Assembly (NCBI GenBank): GCA_900556785.1
Contig: USQK01000010.1
Location: 1 to 33,868 of the forward strand
From: an uncultured Veillonella sp.
GTDB taxonomy: Bacteria; Bacillota; Negativicutes; Veillonellales; Veillonellaceae
Direction: 5' to 3'
Length of the DNA stretch: 33,868 nucleotides
A model generated the notes under the pieces. It was not told the origin of the DNA and searched no databases. It worked only from the letters and a program-made list of their open reading frames with translations. Positions within the stretch are counted from its first letter, which is position 1. Every line of letters starts with the position of its first letter. Below, in pieces: positions 17,411 through 26,362 of this stretch. Made by a program: the position numbers and the translations under genes.

Positions 17411-17444
17411 GATGAGCCTCCTTCTAACCTTCGAATGGGAAGGT

Positions 17445-18293
17445 TTAACGTTCTACAATATTATATACATCCCGGCGGGAAACGTTAAAACGCTTTGCCA
17501 CCTGGCGAATAGCTTCTTTTTTAGGTACCCCAGTATCTACAAGGGCTTGCACAGCATCTTCATAAGATACTGGTTCATCCAACACTTCACAAGTATCGGA
17601 CTCCACTGTATCAGCACCGCTTACGATGAGGACGAATTCACCTTTATAGGTGAGCTGTTCTAAATCCTTTATAAGGCTTTCTAGATCGGTGCGTACAAAG
17701 GTTTCAAACTTCTTCGTCAATTCCCTTGCCACCGTTATAGAGCGATTACCAAAGACTTCATACATATCTTGTAAAACCTCTTGTAATCGATGCGGGGCTT
17801 CGTAAAACAGCAAGGTTCCCGTCACTTGTGAAAGTCTTTTTAATTCTTCAATACGATGTTTTCCCCGTTTAGGCAAGAACCCTGCAAAGGTAAAGGATTT
17901 AGTATCTAAACCTGATGCAATAAGTGCTGTTAACGCCGCATTGGCTCCTGGTAATGGAACTACAGCTATGCCTTCTTCAATGGCCTTTGTTACAAGGTCT
18001 GCCCCTGGATCAGAAATAGCAGGCATACCCGCATCACTAACGCAAGCAATCGACTGACCTTCTAACAAAAGCTCCAAAATATAAGCACCTTTTTCCTCCT
18101 TATTATGTTCATGATAAGAAATCAAAGGCTTTTTAATATCAAAATGTTTTAACAATATGCCCGTATGACGCGTATCCTCAGCCGCAATAGCATCTACCTC
18201 ACCCAAAATACGAACAGATCGATACGTCATATCTTCTAAATTACCAATCGGTGTAGGCACCAAGTATAAGGTGCCCCATTCATTATCGTTCAT
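17445..18293 (-). CDS. rsmI: 16S rRNA (cytidine(1402)-2'-O)-methyltransferase
   Basis: RsmI methylates the 2'-O of C1402 in the decoding centre. I place the start at 18293 (MNDNEWGTLYLVPTPIGN, 282 aa) because the motif LVPTPIGNLEDMT should lie close to the N-terminus and GGAGGTG stands 10 nt upstream. A longer in-frame opening to 18362 would add an unusual basic tail. SAM-binding features EDTRHTG, SYHEHN, CVSDAGMPAISDPG and LPGANAAL are all present. The C-terminus is HTH-like (VSRRDVYNIVER). It overlaps the end of trmN6 by 11 nt. Confidence 0.94.
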   Translation of the reverse strand: MNDNEWGTLYLVPTPIGNLEDMTYRSVRILGEVDAIAAEDTRHTGILLKHFDIKKPLISYHEHNKEEKGAYILELLLEGQSIACVSDAGMPAISDPGADLVTKAIEEGIAVVPLPGANAALTALIASGLDTKSFTFAGFLPKRGKHRIEELKRLSQVTGTLLFYEAPHRLQEVLQDMYEVFGNRSITVARELTKKFETFVRTDLESLIKDLEQLTYKGEFVLIVSGADTVESDTCEVLDEPVSYEDAVQALVDTGVPKKEAIRQVAKRFNVSRRDVYNIVER

Positions 18294-19008
18294 ACCAAGA
18301 GGACACCTCCTTCGTGTACACATTCGTTTTTTTGTAAACGATGAGTGGTGGCTCAAGTACAAGACCTGCCTGACCTTGAAAAATAGACTCTATCAAAACT
18401 AATTTTGCTGGTTTATCTAGCATACCATGAACAAACCGAATTCGTTTTGCTTGAAAGTTAAACCTTTCTAGTTCATGTAATACATATTGCAAGCGACTAG
18501 CACTATAAATCATCCACAAACGACCTTTATATTTAATAAAGGACTGTACCGCTTTCAGAACATCACATAAAGTTGTATGTCCATCATGAAGTGCTAAATT
18601 ACGCTCTTCAGATGTAGGCTTTGCACCGCTTTCACAATCATAAAAAGGGGGATTAACAATAACACCATCAAAAGGCTTATCTTGTATATCGCGATATGTC
18701 ATATGTCGATAATCGCCACATAATATATTTACCACATCTTGTTTACGATTATGTTCTACGCTACGCTTAGCCAACTCAACGAGAGTTTCATTAATTTCTA
18801 TACCTGTAATATGACCTGCCCCTAATGACGTACCTATAAGCGGCATAACCCCTGACCCCGTTCCAAGATCAACATAGGTATGACGACCATTAAAACGACA
18901 AAAATGAATGAGTGCTATGGCGTCAAAGGAAAAGCGAAACATATCAGAACGCTGATAAATCTGTAAGCCATCGATAATTAAATCATCAAGTCGTTCTTGA
19001 TCATTCAT
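18283..19008 (-). CDS. trmN6: tRNA1(Val) (adenine(37)-N6)-methyltransferase-like protein
   Basis: A 241-aa SAM-dependent methyltransferase with motif I VDLGTGSGV (46-54), the acidic ribose contact GIEINE (69-74) and the N6-adenine signature NPPF (119-122). These fit the YfiC/TrmN6 family (YabB in Bacillus), which modifies A37 of tRNA1-Val in E. coli. The exact target here is inferred from family and gene order (between ricT and rsmI, as in B. subtilis). Starts 8 nt inside ricT. Confidence 0.85.
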   Translation of the reverse strand: MNDQERLDDLIIDGLQIYQRSDMFRFSFDAIALIHFCRFNGRHTYVDLGTGSGVMPLIGTSLGAGHITGIEINETLVELAKRSVEHNRKQDVVNILCGDYRHMTYRDIQDKPFDGVIVNPPFYDCESGAKPTSEERNLALHDGHTTLCDVLKAVQSFIKYKGRLWMIYSASRLQYVLHELERFNFQAKRIRFVHGMLDKPAKLVLIESIFQGQAGLVLEPPLIVYKKTNVYTKEVSSWYER

Positions 19009-19846
19009 CAGGCAATGCCACCTCGGACCATTTCAAATCGATAGTACGGCCCGCTTCGAGCTGTACCTTTACAGTATGCTTATGATGATTTACCTTTAAA
19101 ACTTTACCAATACCTTCATCGGTAACAACCTCCTTACCAATGCCAGGAGGTGCTATATCTTGAGGAGATTGAGGGCGTTCCTTCTTCACATATAGGTCGC
19201 CACCTTTTTTATATAAATCATCTTCGTAGTTAAGGCAACACATCAATCGACCACATACACCAGAAATCTTCGTAGGATTTAAGCTCAAATTTTGATCCTT
19301 TGCCATGCGAATCGATACAGGCGTAAAGTCACCTAAGAAATTTGAACAACACAAAGGTCGACCACAAGCACCGATACCATTTAGTACTTTAGCCTCATCA
19401 CGGACACCTACTTGGCGTAACTCGATGCGCGTTCTAAATATAGTTGCCAAATCTTTAACGAGCTCACGGAAGTCAATACGGCCATCTGCAGTAAAGAAGA
19501 ATATAATCTTATTCATATCAAATGTGTATTCCACATTGATAAGTTTCATCGGTAACTTGCGTTTTTCAATTTTTTCGAGACAAATTTCAAAGGCTTTTTC
19601 TTCGCGCTCTTTATTCTTCTCGATTTGTTTCAAATCCTTAGACGTCGCCTGTCTAATAACAGGCTTCACAGGGGCAACAACAGAATCTTCATAGACCTCT
19701 TTAGGTCCAATCACAACTGTGCCGTATTCTACACCACGTGCTGTTTCAACGATAACTCCATCCCCAACGGATAGTTCTAATTGTTCAGGCTGAAAATAAT
19801 AAATCTTTCCCGCCTTTTTAAAGCGTACGCCAACTATGGTTAGCAT
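19001..19846 (-). CDS. ricT: PSP1-domain protein RicT (YaaT-like)
   Basis: In B. subtilis RicT forms the Y-complex with RicA and RicF, carries Fe-S clusters and steers RNase Y processing of mRNAs. The 281-aa protein has the PSP1 domain (about 60-150) and the two conserved cysteine clusters, C161/C166/C167 (GACGRPLCCSNF) and C198/C203/C204 (GVCGRLMCCLNYE), used for cluster binding. Partners RicA and RicF are not in this window. The ATG follows the holB stop directly (TAAATG), with GAGGA as RBS. Confidence 0.93.
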   Translation of the reverse strand: MLTIVGVRFKKAGKIYYFQPEQLELSVGDGVIVETARGVEYGTVVIGPKEVYEDSVVAPVKPVIRQATSKDLKQIEKNKEREEKAFEICLEKIEKRKLPMKLINVEYTFDMNKIIFFFTADGRIDFRELVKDLATIFRTRIELRQVGVRDEAKVLNGIGACGRPLCCSNFLGDFTPVSIRMAKDQNLSLNPTKISGVCGRLMCCLNYEDDLYKKGGDLYVKKERPQSPQDIAPPGIGKEVVTDEGIGKVLKVNHHKHTVKVQLEAGRTIDLKWSEVALPDE

Positions 19847-20887
19847 TTAATCCTCCTCCCGAGCATCATGAAGGGCGATACTAAGACCGTCCACCACGAG
19901 AGCGGTTTTTATATGTAAGCGCAAAGCCCGTTCTGCTTGCAATGTTTCAGTAACAACCTCTGACAATGCTTGCATGGACCAGCGCGGTAATAATCGTAAT
20001 AATTGAGTTTTGTACATAGGTACTTGTAATTGCGTGTCTTGAGCCCCCATTTTAAGAGCCATCATATCTCTACTTACAAGGCGTAGCCAGCGCATCAATT
20101 CCGTTAGGCTTTCACGAGATAAGCTTTCACAAGCTAAGGAAATCATAGTAAACCATCGCGTTTCAAAAGCTAATATATCCATCACCTTAACGGCTAACTC
20201 TAGCATTTCAATGCGACCTTGTGTCGTCAGTTTTTCCACCAATTGTGGATTACCATGACCAGCTAATAAAGCCTGTTCTATATCACCGGTAATTCCACGC
20301 GCTATAAGAGCGGTGCGAATCGTATCTACATCAACACTGTTAAAACCAACTCCCATACATCTAGAAATGATGGTAGGCAATACGGTGTTAATCTTGTTCG
20401 TAATAATGATGAAGTACACCTGTTCAGGTGGCTCCTCAATGGTTTTTAGCATAGCATTTGCCATAACTGCATTGGCTGTGTGAAAGTCCTCCACAATGAC
20501 AACGCGGTTCCCATTGCCCGCCACAGACAGATGATCTTGTAATAATGAATACCACTGCTCTACCTTTAAGGTTGTTTTCATAGGGCGAATCCAAAAGGCA
20601 TCACCCTTATCCATATAGATAGGTAATCCTTCGGCTTCGATACGTTTTTCCGTATCCCCATTTGCTAAACGGGCTTCCTTAACCTCTGCTAAATAAGATT
20701 CCCCCTTAGGTTGAGAGAATACTTGACGCCCTAGTAATAAAGACGCTAAGCCTATGGCCATATCTAGCTTGCCAAGACCAGATTCGCCATAAAACAAGAG
20801 ACTATGAGGTAATGCATTACGACTTACAAGTTCAGATAGGTGTGCCTTAATCGAATCTTGACCAATTATAGAATCAAAATATGTCAT
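19847..20887 (-). CDS. holB: DNA polymerase III subunit delta-prime
   Basis: Clamp-loader subunit. I place the start at 20887 (MTYFDSIIGQDSIKAHL, 346 aa) because AGGAGG stands 4 nt upstream; an upstream in-frame TTG would put the RBS inside the coding region. The AAA+ fold is visible: GESGLGK near residues 38-44, and the SRC motif (ISRCMG) that supplies the arginine finger. The P-loop lacks the usual Ser/Thr after Lys (GKLD), and I see no zinc-module cysteines in the region after it. Both fit a delta-prime that does not hydrolyse ATP. First gene of the holB-ricT-trmN6-rsmI-metG-tatD run. Confidence 0.9.
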   Translation of the reverse strand: MTYFDSIIGQDSIKAHLSELVSRNALPHSLLFYGESGLGKLDMAIGLASLLLGRQVFSQPKGESYLAEVKEARLANGDTEKRIEAEGLPIYMDKGDAFWIRPMKTTLKVEQWYSLLQDHLSVAGNGNRVVIVEDFHTANAVMANAMLKTIEEPPEQVYFIIITNKINTVLPTIISRCMGVGFNSVDVDTIRTALIARGITGDIEQALLAGHGNPQLVEKLTTQGRIEMLELAVKVMDILAFETRWFTMISLACESLSRESLTELMRWLRLVSRDMMALKMGAQDTQLQVPMYKTQLLRLLPRWSMQALSEVVTETLQAERALRLHIKTALVVDGLSIALHDAREED

Positions 20888-20920
20888 AGTGCCTCCTATC
20901 AATACATGCTCAATATTAAT

Positions 20921-20926
20921 ATTATA
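20921..20926 (-). promoter_or_regulatory. candidate -10 box of the holB operon
   Basis: TATAAT on the minus strand immediately after the tmk terminator T run, 33 nt before the holB ATG. The -35 at 17 nt would be TTTTAA inside the terminator hairpin, which is weak. Confidence 0.35.
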
Positions 20927-20930
20927 TAGG

Positions 20931-20957
20931 AAAAAGGCGACTTTTAAAAGAGTCGCC
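20931..20957 (-). terminator. terminator of tmk
   Basis: GGCGACT / AGTCGCC stem with extra TTTTAAAA pairing and TTTTT on the minus strand, 5 nt after the tmk stop. Confidence 0.88.
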
Positions 20958-20962
20958 CTATC

Positions 20963-21649
20963 CTAAGGTAGTAGATTTACTACTGCTTGATATACATCGT
21001 TATGAATTTCTTCAATGGTGCGCAATGCATATTGACTGGAATCATCTTTTGTAGCACAAGGAATTCGGTGCCATTGATAGCGTTCTACTAGCTCTTCATA
21101 GGCATCGTGAACAGCTACTAAATATTGATGATTTCCTTCATGAATATCCCCTGTATTACCGCCCGTTTTACCAGTGCGCTCAGCCATTAAGGCTTCACTC
21201 ACTTCGAGTGGCATATCTAAGAGACATACCGCATCAGGTGTGGGCAAAGCAAATTTGTTAAATTCAAAGTCTTCAAGCCAATCTAAAAATGCAGTACGTT
21301 CCTTTGGATCATTGTATTTAACCATTTGGTGTACCATATTAGATGTCGTATAACGATCTGCAATGATAATCCCCCCATCTTTATAGAACTCTTGCCAATC
21401 AGTTCTAAAGGATGCAAAGCGATCTATAGCATACATGGAGCTTGCTACATAAGGATTTACATCATGTACATCTTTGCCAAACTCACCAGCTAAATACATT
21501 TTGATAGGCATAGCAGCACCACTATCATAATTCGGAAAGCTTACAGATTTAACTGCATGACCTTCCTTGGTTAATCGCTCTACTAATAGTTTAGTTTGCG
21601 TAGCCTTACCGCTACCATCTCCACCTTCTAGTATGATTAAAGTCCCCAT
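20963..21649 (-). CDS. tmk: thymidylate kinase
   Basis: Phosphorylates dTMP to dTDP. The start at 21649 (228 aa) is chosen because AGGAGTAATT stands directly before that ATG and because it places the P-loop at its usual position, EGGDGSGKATQ (8-18). An upstream in-frame TTG would put the RBS inside the coding region. The P-loop has Ala after Lys where most have Ser/Thr. DRYTTSNMVHQ carries the DRY motif. Somewhat longer than the common 205-215 aa. Starts 2 nt after the decarboxylase stop, the same yaaO-tmk order as in B. subtilis. Confidence 0.93.
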   Translation of the reverse strand: MGTLIILEGGDGSGKATQTKLLVERLTKEGHAVKSVSFPNYDSGAAMPIKMYLAGEFGKDVHDVNPYVASSMYAIDRFASFRTDWQEFYKDGGIIIADRYTTSNMVHQMVKYNDPKERTAFLDWLEDFEFNKFALPTPDAVCLLDMPLEVSEALMAERTGKTGGNTGDIHEGNHQYLVAVHDAYEELVERYQWHRIPCATKDDSSQYALRTIEEIHNDVYQAVVNLLP

Positions 21650-21651
21650 AA

Positions 21652-23133
21652 TTACTCCTGTAACACCCAAATTGTTTCCAATGACATATCATCGGCTCCA
21701 TTCGGCACATACCCTAGAGCCTTCCGATTCTCTATATATTGTAACACAGAGGAGCTAATCTCTTCACCTACCGCTACACAAGGAATCCCTGGAGGATAAT
21801 AAGCAATAGTCTCTCCTGCAATACGATGCAGTGCATCTCGTAAAGGCACTTGCTCACGATTAGCATACATAGCATTGCGAGGAGTTACACGCACAATAGG
21901 TTTTGGTAGCAATGAAGAATCTTTACTAAGATTTTCTGCATTCTCCACCACGTTACTATTATCTACTTTAGATGTATGTAATATCGTATCACTTATAGCT
22001 TGTACTGCTTGAATGAGAGACGTTACAGACTCTTTTGTATCGCCAATAGTAATGAGTACTAACACATGGTGCGCTTGCACTAACTCTACCTCAATACGAT
22101 ATTCTCGCAATATCCGTTCAAACTCAATACCTGTCAGTCCAATTGCTTTAGCATCAATTAGTACTTTTGTACAATCATAGTTTACTACTCGTTCTTGAAT
22201 GTCTATATATTCCATAGTAGTAATACCTGAAATCTTATTGAGCTCATGACGCAAATATAGGCTCAATTCTACGGTTCGACTTACTAGGGCTTTACCTGCT
22301 GTGGCTAATTGATGACGCGCCATATCTAAAGAGGCAAGGAAAATATAATTGGGACTAGTGCTTTGTAGCATTTGATGCATTTGCGTAATGCGACGCTGAT
22401 TGATTTTATCCCCTTGGCCTAATAACCAAGAGGTTTGTGTCAAAGAACCGACTGATTTATGCGTGCTTTGTGCTACTAAATCTGCCCCTGCCTCAATGGC
22501 TTCAACAGGTAAATTTTCTGAAAATGGTAAATGAGGTCCGTGCGCTTCATCAACAAGAACAAGCATTCCTCGTTTATGCGCTTCTTTTACAATCTTTACA
22601 ATATCTACACCTACGCCATAATAATTCGGGTAGACTAAGAGAATCGCCTTGGCCTCTGGATGTGCATCCATGGTTTTAATAGCATCCTCCACTGATACAC
22701 CTAAAGGGATACCCCACCGATCATCAAATTGGCAATCCATATAAACAGGCTTCGCACCAGATAACACTAATCCACTAATAACGGAACGATGTGCTTCTCG
22801 AGGAATAATGATTGCTTCATCGGGACCTACAGTTCCCATAATCATAGCTTCGATTAAGGCCGTAGTGCCATTGATGGAAAACCAACAGTGATCAGCACCA
22901 TATAACTCAGCTGTTAAGTCTTGTGCTTCCTTTAATACCCCTTCTGGTTCATGTAAGTCATCTAAGGCATACATAACACCTAAATCATATGGCAGTGCCG
23001 GTCCCATCCAGTCTTTTAGTAACTGAGGCGCTTCAACACCAATCTTATGACCTGGTGTATGAAAGGGCACAAAATGTTGTTCCTTATATGATTCTAAAGC
23101 CTCTACAAAGGGCATTTTCTCTTGATTGCTCAT
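21652..23133 (-). CDS. Orn/Lys/Arg decarboxylase family protein (SpeA/YaaO type)
   Basis: A PLP fold-type I amino-acid decarboxylase of 493 aa, close to B. subtilis SpeA and YaaO in length. HTPGHK (25-30), DEAHGPH (195-201) and the PLP-binding Lys226 in STHKSVGSLTQTS mark the family. The C-terminal domain (from about 390) has the small Orn/Lys/Arg decarboxylase fold. Substrate (arginine, lysine or ornithine) cannot be fixed from sequence alone. GAGGT precedes the ATG. A terminator ends only 12 nt upstream of the start, so its transcript must read through pth's terminator or begin inside it. Confidence 0.9.
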   Translation of the reverse strand: MSNQEKMPFVEALESYKEQHFVPFHTPGHKIGVEAPQLLKDWMGPALPYDLGVMYALDDLHEPEGVLKEAQDLTAELYGADHCWFSINGTTALIEAMIMGTVGPDEAIIIPREAHRSVISGLVLSGAKPVYMDCQFDDRWGIPLGVSVEDAIKTMDAHPEAKAILLVYPNYYGVGVDIVKIVKEAHKRGMLVLVDEAHGPHLPFSENLPVEAIEAGADLVAQSTHKSVGSLTQTSWLLGQGDKINQRRITQMHQMLQSTSPNYIFLASLDMARHQLATAGKALVSRTVELSLYLRHELNKISGITTMEYIDIQERVVNYDCTKVLIDAKAIGLTGIEFERILREYRIEVELVQAHHVLVLITIGDTKESVTSLIQAVQAISDTILHTSKVDNSNVVENAENLSKDSSLLPKPIVRVTPRNAMYANREQVPLRDALHRIAGETIAYYPPGIPCVAVGEEISSSVLQYIENRKALGYVPNGADDMSLETIWVLQE

Positions 23134-23145
23134 ATATACCTCGTA

Positions 23146-23182
23146 AAAAGGGCATGAATCTCAATGAGACTCATGCCCTTTT
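23146..23182 (-). terminator. terminator of prs-pth, abutting the decarboxylase start
   Basis: 12-bp outer stem AAAAGGGCATGA / TCATGCCCTTTT plus inner TCTC/GAGA, T run on the minus strand, 9 nt after the pth stop. The same hairpin could form in a leader of the decarboxylase mRNA. Confidence 0.93.
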
Positions 23183-23191
23183 GCATGTTAT

Positions 23192-23770
23192 TTATCGCTG
23201 TGGACGACGCTTAGGATTAAACTGATTCATCCCTTTATCGATACCCACCTCTAAAGTACCTAATACAGCCTTTACTGTATCTTTGATACCTTTTTGTACT
23301 TTCTCTTGTGATTCTTCACTAAATGGTGCTAACACATGATCAATGACAGTCCATTGCGGTAATGGACGACCAATACCGACGCGAAAACGCGGGAAGTTTT
23401 CGGTGCCTATATGAGAAATTAAGGATTTAATCCCATTATGCCCACCAGAACTACCATTTGGTCGAATACGTAATTTGCCTACAGGTAAATCCATATCATC
23501 ATAAATACAATACACATCAGATGGATCAATCTTGTAATATCGCATTAGTGGACCTACAGATTCGCCACTGGCATTCATAAATGTTTGAGGCTTTACAAGC
23601 AATACCTTTTCACCAGCTACATTAATACTGCACACCTCTGCACGTTGTTCCTCTCTCCAAGGAGTATGAGAAATGCTATCCGCAATGGCATCGATGACCA
23701 TAAATCCAATATTATGTTTTGTCGCTTCATATTGCTTGCCTGGGTTACCAAGGCCTACTACTAACTTCAA
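23192..23770 (-). CDS. pth: peptidyl-tRNA hydrolase
   Basis: Frees tRNA from dropped-off peptidyl-tRNA. The 192-aa protein has VGLGNPGKQYEATKHNIGF with the catalytic His19, and MNASGESV and DDMDLPVGKLRIR motifs. The start codon is TTG (23768-23770) with AGGTGA 4 nt upstream; the N-terminus KLVVGLGNPG leaves no better choice. It follows prs by 10 nt, matching the prs-ctc-pth order of B. subtilis without ctc. Confidence 0.96.
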   Translation of the reverse strand: MKLVVGLGNPGKQYEATKHNIGFMVIDAIADSISHTPWREEQRAEVCSINVAGEKVLLVKPQTFMNASGESVGPLMRYYKIDPSDVYCIYDDMDLPVGKLRIRPNGSSGGHNGIKSLISHIGTENFPRFRVGIGRPLPQWTVIDHVLAPFSEESQEKVQKGIKDTVKAVLGTLEVGIDKGMNQFNPKRRPQR

Positions 23771-23780
23771 GAATCACCTA

Positions 23781-24734
23781 TTATTTATCAAATAAATTAC
23801 TTACTGAAACTTCATGAAAGATACGCATAATTGCTTCACCCAATAATGGAGCTACAGATAGTTGCGTTACATTGTCTAATTTGCAATTTTCTGGTAATGG
23901 CATTGTGTTTGTTACGATAAGCTCTTTAATGTTGGAGTTTGCAATGCGTTCACTTGCTGGATCTGTTAATACAGCATGGGTAACAGCAGCCATAACAGAT
24001 TTAGCACCAAATTCTTCTAATGCTTTAGCACCTTCTACAAGAGAACCTGCTGTATCTACAATATCATCAACGATGATACAGTTTTTGCCTTTTACATCAC
24101 CGATGAGGTTCATAACTTTAGCTACGCCTGGTTCAGGGCGTTTTTTCTCGATGATTGCAATTGGCGCACCAATGCGGTCAGCCAAATCACGAGCTCTTGT
24201 AACACCGCCAAGATCTGGAGATACTACAATAACATCTTCAAGATTTTTTTCATTAATATATTTAGCTAAAATGGATGCACCATATAAATGATCTACAGGC
24301 ACATCGAAGAAGCCTTGAATTTGACCTGCATGCAAGTCAATTGTTACAAGACGTGTAATACCAGAAGTTTGCATCAAGTTTGCTACTAATTTTGCTGTGA
24401 TAGGTTCACGGCCACGAGTTTTGCGGTCTTGGCGAGCATAACCGTAGTAAGGAACTACAGCCGTAATATGACGAGCAGAAGCACGTTTTAACGCATCAGC
24501 CATAACCATTAATTCCATTAAATTATCGTTTACAGGATAGCTAGTTGGTTGAATGATAAATACATCTTTGCCACGTACGCTTTCATCAATCATTATTTGT
24601 ACTTCGCCATTGTTAAAACGGCCTACAAATGCTTCACCTAAAGGCAACCCTAAATAATCACAAATTTCCTTTGCCAATGCAGGATTTGCATTACCTGTGA
24701 AAATCTTGAGTTTTTTGCCGTCTTCAAATGCCAT
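23781..24734 (-). CDS. prs: ribose-phosphate pyrophosphokinase
   Basis: Makes PRPP from ribose 5-phosphate and ATP for nucleotide, His and Trp synthesis. The 317-aa enzyme has the class I signatures: FNNGEVQIMIDESVRGKDVF, YYGYARQDRK, the flexible loop RGREPITAKL, DLHAGQIQGFFD and the PRPP loop IVDDIVDTAGS. AAAGGG lies before the ATG. Its product PRPP is the effector of PurR, encoded two genes upstream. Confidence 0.97.
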   Translation of the reverse strand: MAFEDGKKLKIFTGNANPALAKEICDYLGLPLGEAFVGRFNNGEVQIMIDESVRGKDVFIIQPTSYPVNDNLMELMVMADALKRASARHITAVVPYYGYARQDRKTRGREPITAKLVANLMQTSGITRLVTIDLHAGQIQGFFDVPVDHLYGASILAKYINEKNLEDVIVVSPDLGGVTRARDLADRIGAPIAIIEKKRPEPGVAKVMNLIGDVKGKNCIIVDDIVDTAGSLVEGAKALEEFGAKSVMAAVTHAVLTDPASERIANSNIKELIVTNTMPLPENCKLDNVTQLSVAPLLGEAIMRIFHEVSVSNLFDK

Positions 24735-24815
24735 TTTGTTACCCTTTCATTTGCTCCTATACTGGTTACTTATCCATAATCCATACATTACAGATACACA
24801 CTATTGCCTTTTTAT

Positions 24816-24844
24816 TGTATACTATTTTGACCTAATTGTGTTAA
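24816..24844 (-). promoter_or_regulatory. candidate prs promoter
   Basis: Minus strand: TTAACA (24839-24844), 17-nt spacer, TATACA (24816-24821). No terminator hairpin is seen after glmU, so prs-pth may also be read from glmU. Confidence 0.5.
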
Positions 24845-24861
24845 AAAATATGAGATTTTTT

Positions 24862-26235
24862 TTATTTCTTTTTGAAAGTATCCTCTGTTACCCAATTATC
24901 TTTCACAATTTGCTTGCTACGACCTACCGCCAAGGCCTTATCTGGTACGTTTTTAGTAATAGTTGAGCCCGCACCTACATAGCTATAATTACCTATTGTT
25001 ACAGGAGCAACTAAGTTACTATTACAACCAACAAATGCACCATCACCAATAGTCGTACGATGCTTAACTTTCCCATCATAATTTACGGTAATAGTGCCAC
25101 AGCCAATATTAACACCGGCCCCAACATCACTATCGCCGATATAGGAGAGATGTGGAAACTTGGTACCTTCCCCAACAATAGAGTTCTTAACCTCTACAAA
25201 GTTACCTACATGAACCTTATTACCTAAAACTGTATTTGGACGCAAATGGACATATGGACCTACATCTACACCGTCTTTTACTTCACAGTCATGACCATAA
25301 GTAAAATGGATAATCGTATCATTACCGACTTTTACATTCGTCAAACGAGTATGTGGTCCAATTTCACAACGCTCACCAATCACGGTATCACCTTCAAGGA
25401 CTGTACCAGGATGCAAAATTGTATCTGCACCTACTGTTACCTCAGGAGCCACATAGGTATTTTCAGGGTCAATAATTGTTACGCCAGCAGTCATTAACTC
25501 AACATTTTTACGATGTTTTAATATAGCTTCAGCCTCTGCTAATTGCAAACGTGAGTTTACCCCTAAAGATTCTTCAAAATCCTTAGTCATGTATGCACTT
25601 ACCTTGTCGCCACCATTTACGAGAATACCTACTACATCAGTAATATACAATTCACCTTGGGCATTATCATCAGATAATTGATCTAAGCAAGGCCATAGTT
25701 TTTTACTATCAAAAGCGTACATACCTGTATTTACTTCTTGAACCGCTAATTCTTCAGGTTTACCATCTTTCTGTTCTACGATACGAACTACAGAACCCAC
25801 TTCATTACGAATGATACGTCCATAACCAGTTGGATCCGGCATATGAGCAGTTAAAATTGTAGCTGCTGCACCGGAATTTTTATGTTCTTCTAAAAGCGCT
25901 TCTAAACTTTCTTTTGTAACCAGGGGAGTATCACCGCATAACAATAAGATTGTACCATCATAGTCACCAAGTACTGGTTGAGCCATCTTAACTGCATGAC
26001 CTGTACCATTTTGTTCTTCTTGACGAACAAATTCAGCACGCTCTCCCAAGTAATTTTGTACTGCATCGCCACCAAAACCAACAATAACAACATCGCGATT
26101 GGTACCAATGGATTGAACCGTTTCAAGAACGCGTTCTACCATCGCCTTACCGCCGACCTTGTGTAACACTTTTGGCAATTTAGACTTCATACGCGTGCCC
26201 TTACCAGCAGCTAAAATAAGGCTTGCAATATTCAT
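24862..26235 (-). CDS. glmU: bifunctional UDP-N-acetylglucosamine pyrophosphorylase / glucosamine-1-phosphate N-acetyltransferase
   Basis: Makes UDP-GlcNAc for peptidoglycan and LPS: the C-terminal domain acetylates GlcN-1-P, the N-terminal domain adds UMP. The 457-aa protein has the uridylyltransferase motif LILAAGKGTRMKSKLPK (residues 6-22) and LLCGDTPLV. The C-terminal half is a left-handed beta helix of hexapeptide repeats (from about 250) with NFVEVKNS and GCGTITVNYDG active-site motifs. AGGAGATT stands before the ATG. The purR-glmU-prs order matches B. subtilis without yabJ and spoVG. Confidence 0.97.
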   Translation of the reverse strand: MNIASLILAAGKGTRMKSKLPKVLHKVGGKAMVERVLETVQSIGTNRDVVIVGFGGDAVQNYLGERAEFVRQEEQNGTGHAVKMAQPVLGDYDGTILLLCGDTPLVTKESLEALLEEHKNSGAAATILTAHMPDPTGYGRIIRNEVGSVVRIVEQKDGKPEELAVQEVNTGMYAFDSKKLWPCLDQLSDDNAQGELYITDVVGILVNGGDKVSAYMTKDFEESLGVNSRLQLAEAEAILKHRKNVELMTAGVTIIDPENTYVAPEVTVGADTILHPGTVLEGDTVIGERCEIGPHTRLTNVKVGNDTIIHFTYGHDCEVKDGVDVGPYVHLRPNTVLGNKVHVGNFVEVKNSIVGEGTKFPHLSYIGDSDVGAGVNIGCGTITVNYDGKVKHRTTIGDGAFVGCNSNLVAPVTIGNYSYVGAGSTITKNVPDKALAVGRSKQIVKDNWVTEDTFKKK

Positions 26236-26316
26236 AGTAATCTCCTATCTGTTATCTCTCATATATCTGACTTTTTAATAGTACTTACATCATATTAGCC
26301 CATTGTCCAATATGCG

Positions 26317-26352
26317 ATCTAAAGTCATTATATCTAACTATAATGTATCTAA
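26317..26352. repeat. three ATCTAA direct repeats with 15-bp period
   Basis: ATCTAA at 26317-26322, 26332-26337 and 26347-26352. They lie between purR and glmU, in the probable glmU leader or promoter region. A TATAAT is also present there on the minus strand but has no convincing -35. Confidence 0.55.
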
Positions 26353-26362
26353 TATTAATTGT

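Noticed and set aside
18294..18362. Longer N-terminus for RsmI
   Set aside because: It lies entirely inside trmN6 and would move the LVPTPIGN motif away from its normal N-terminal position; the start at 18293 has a fair RBS.
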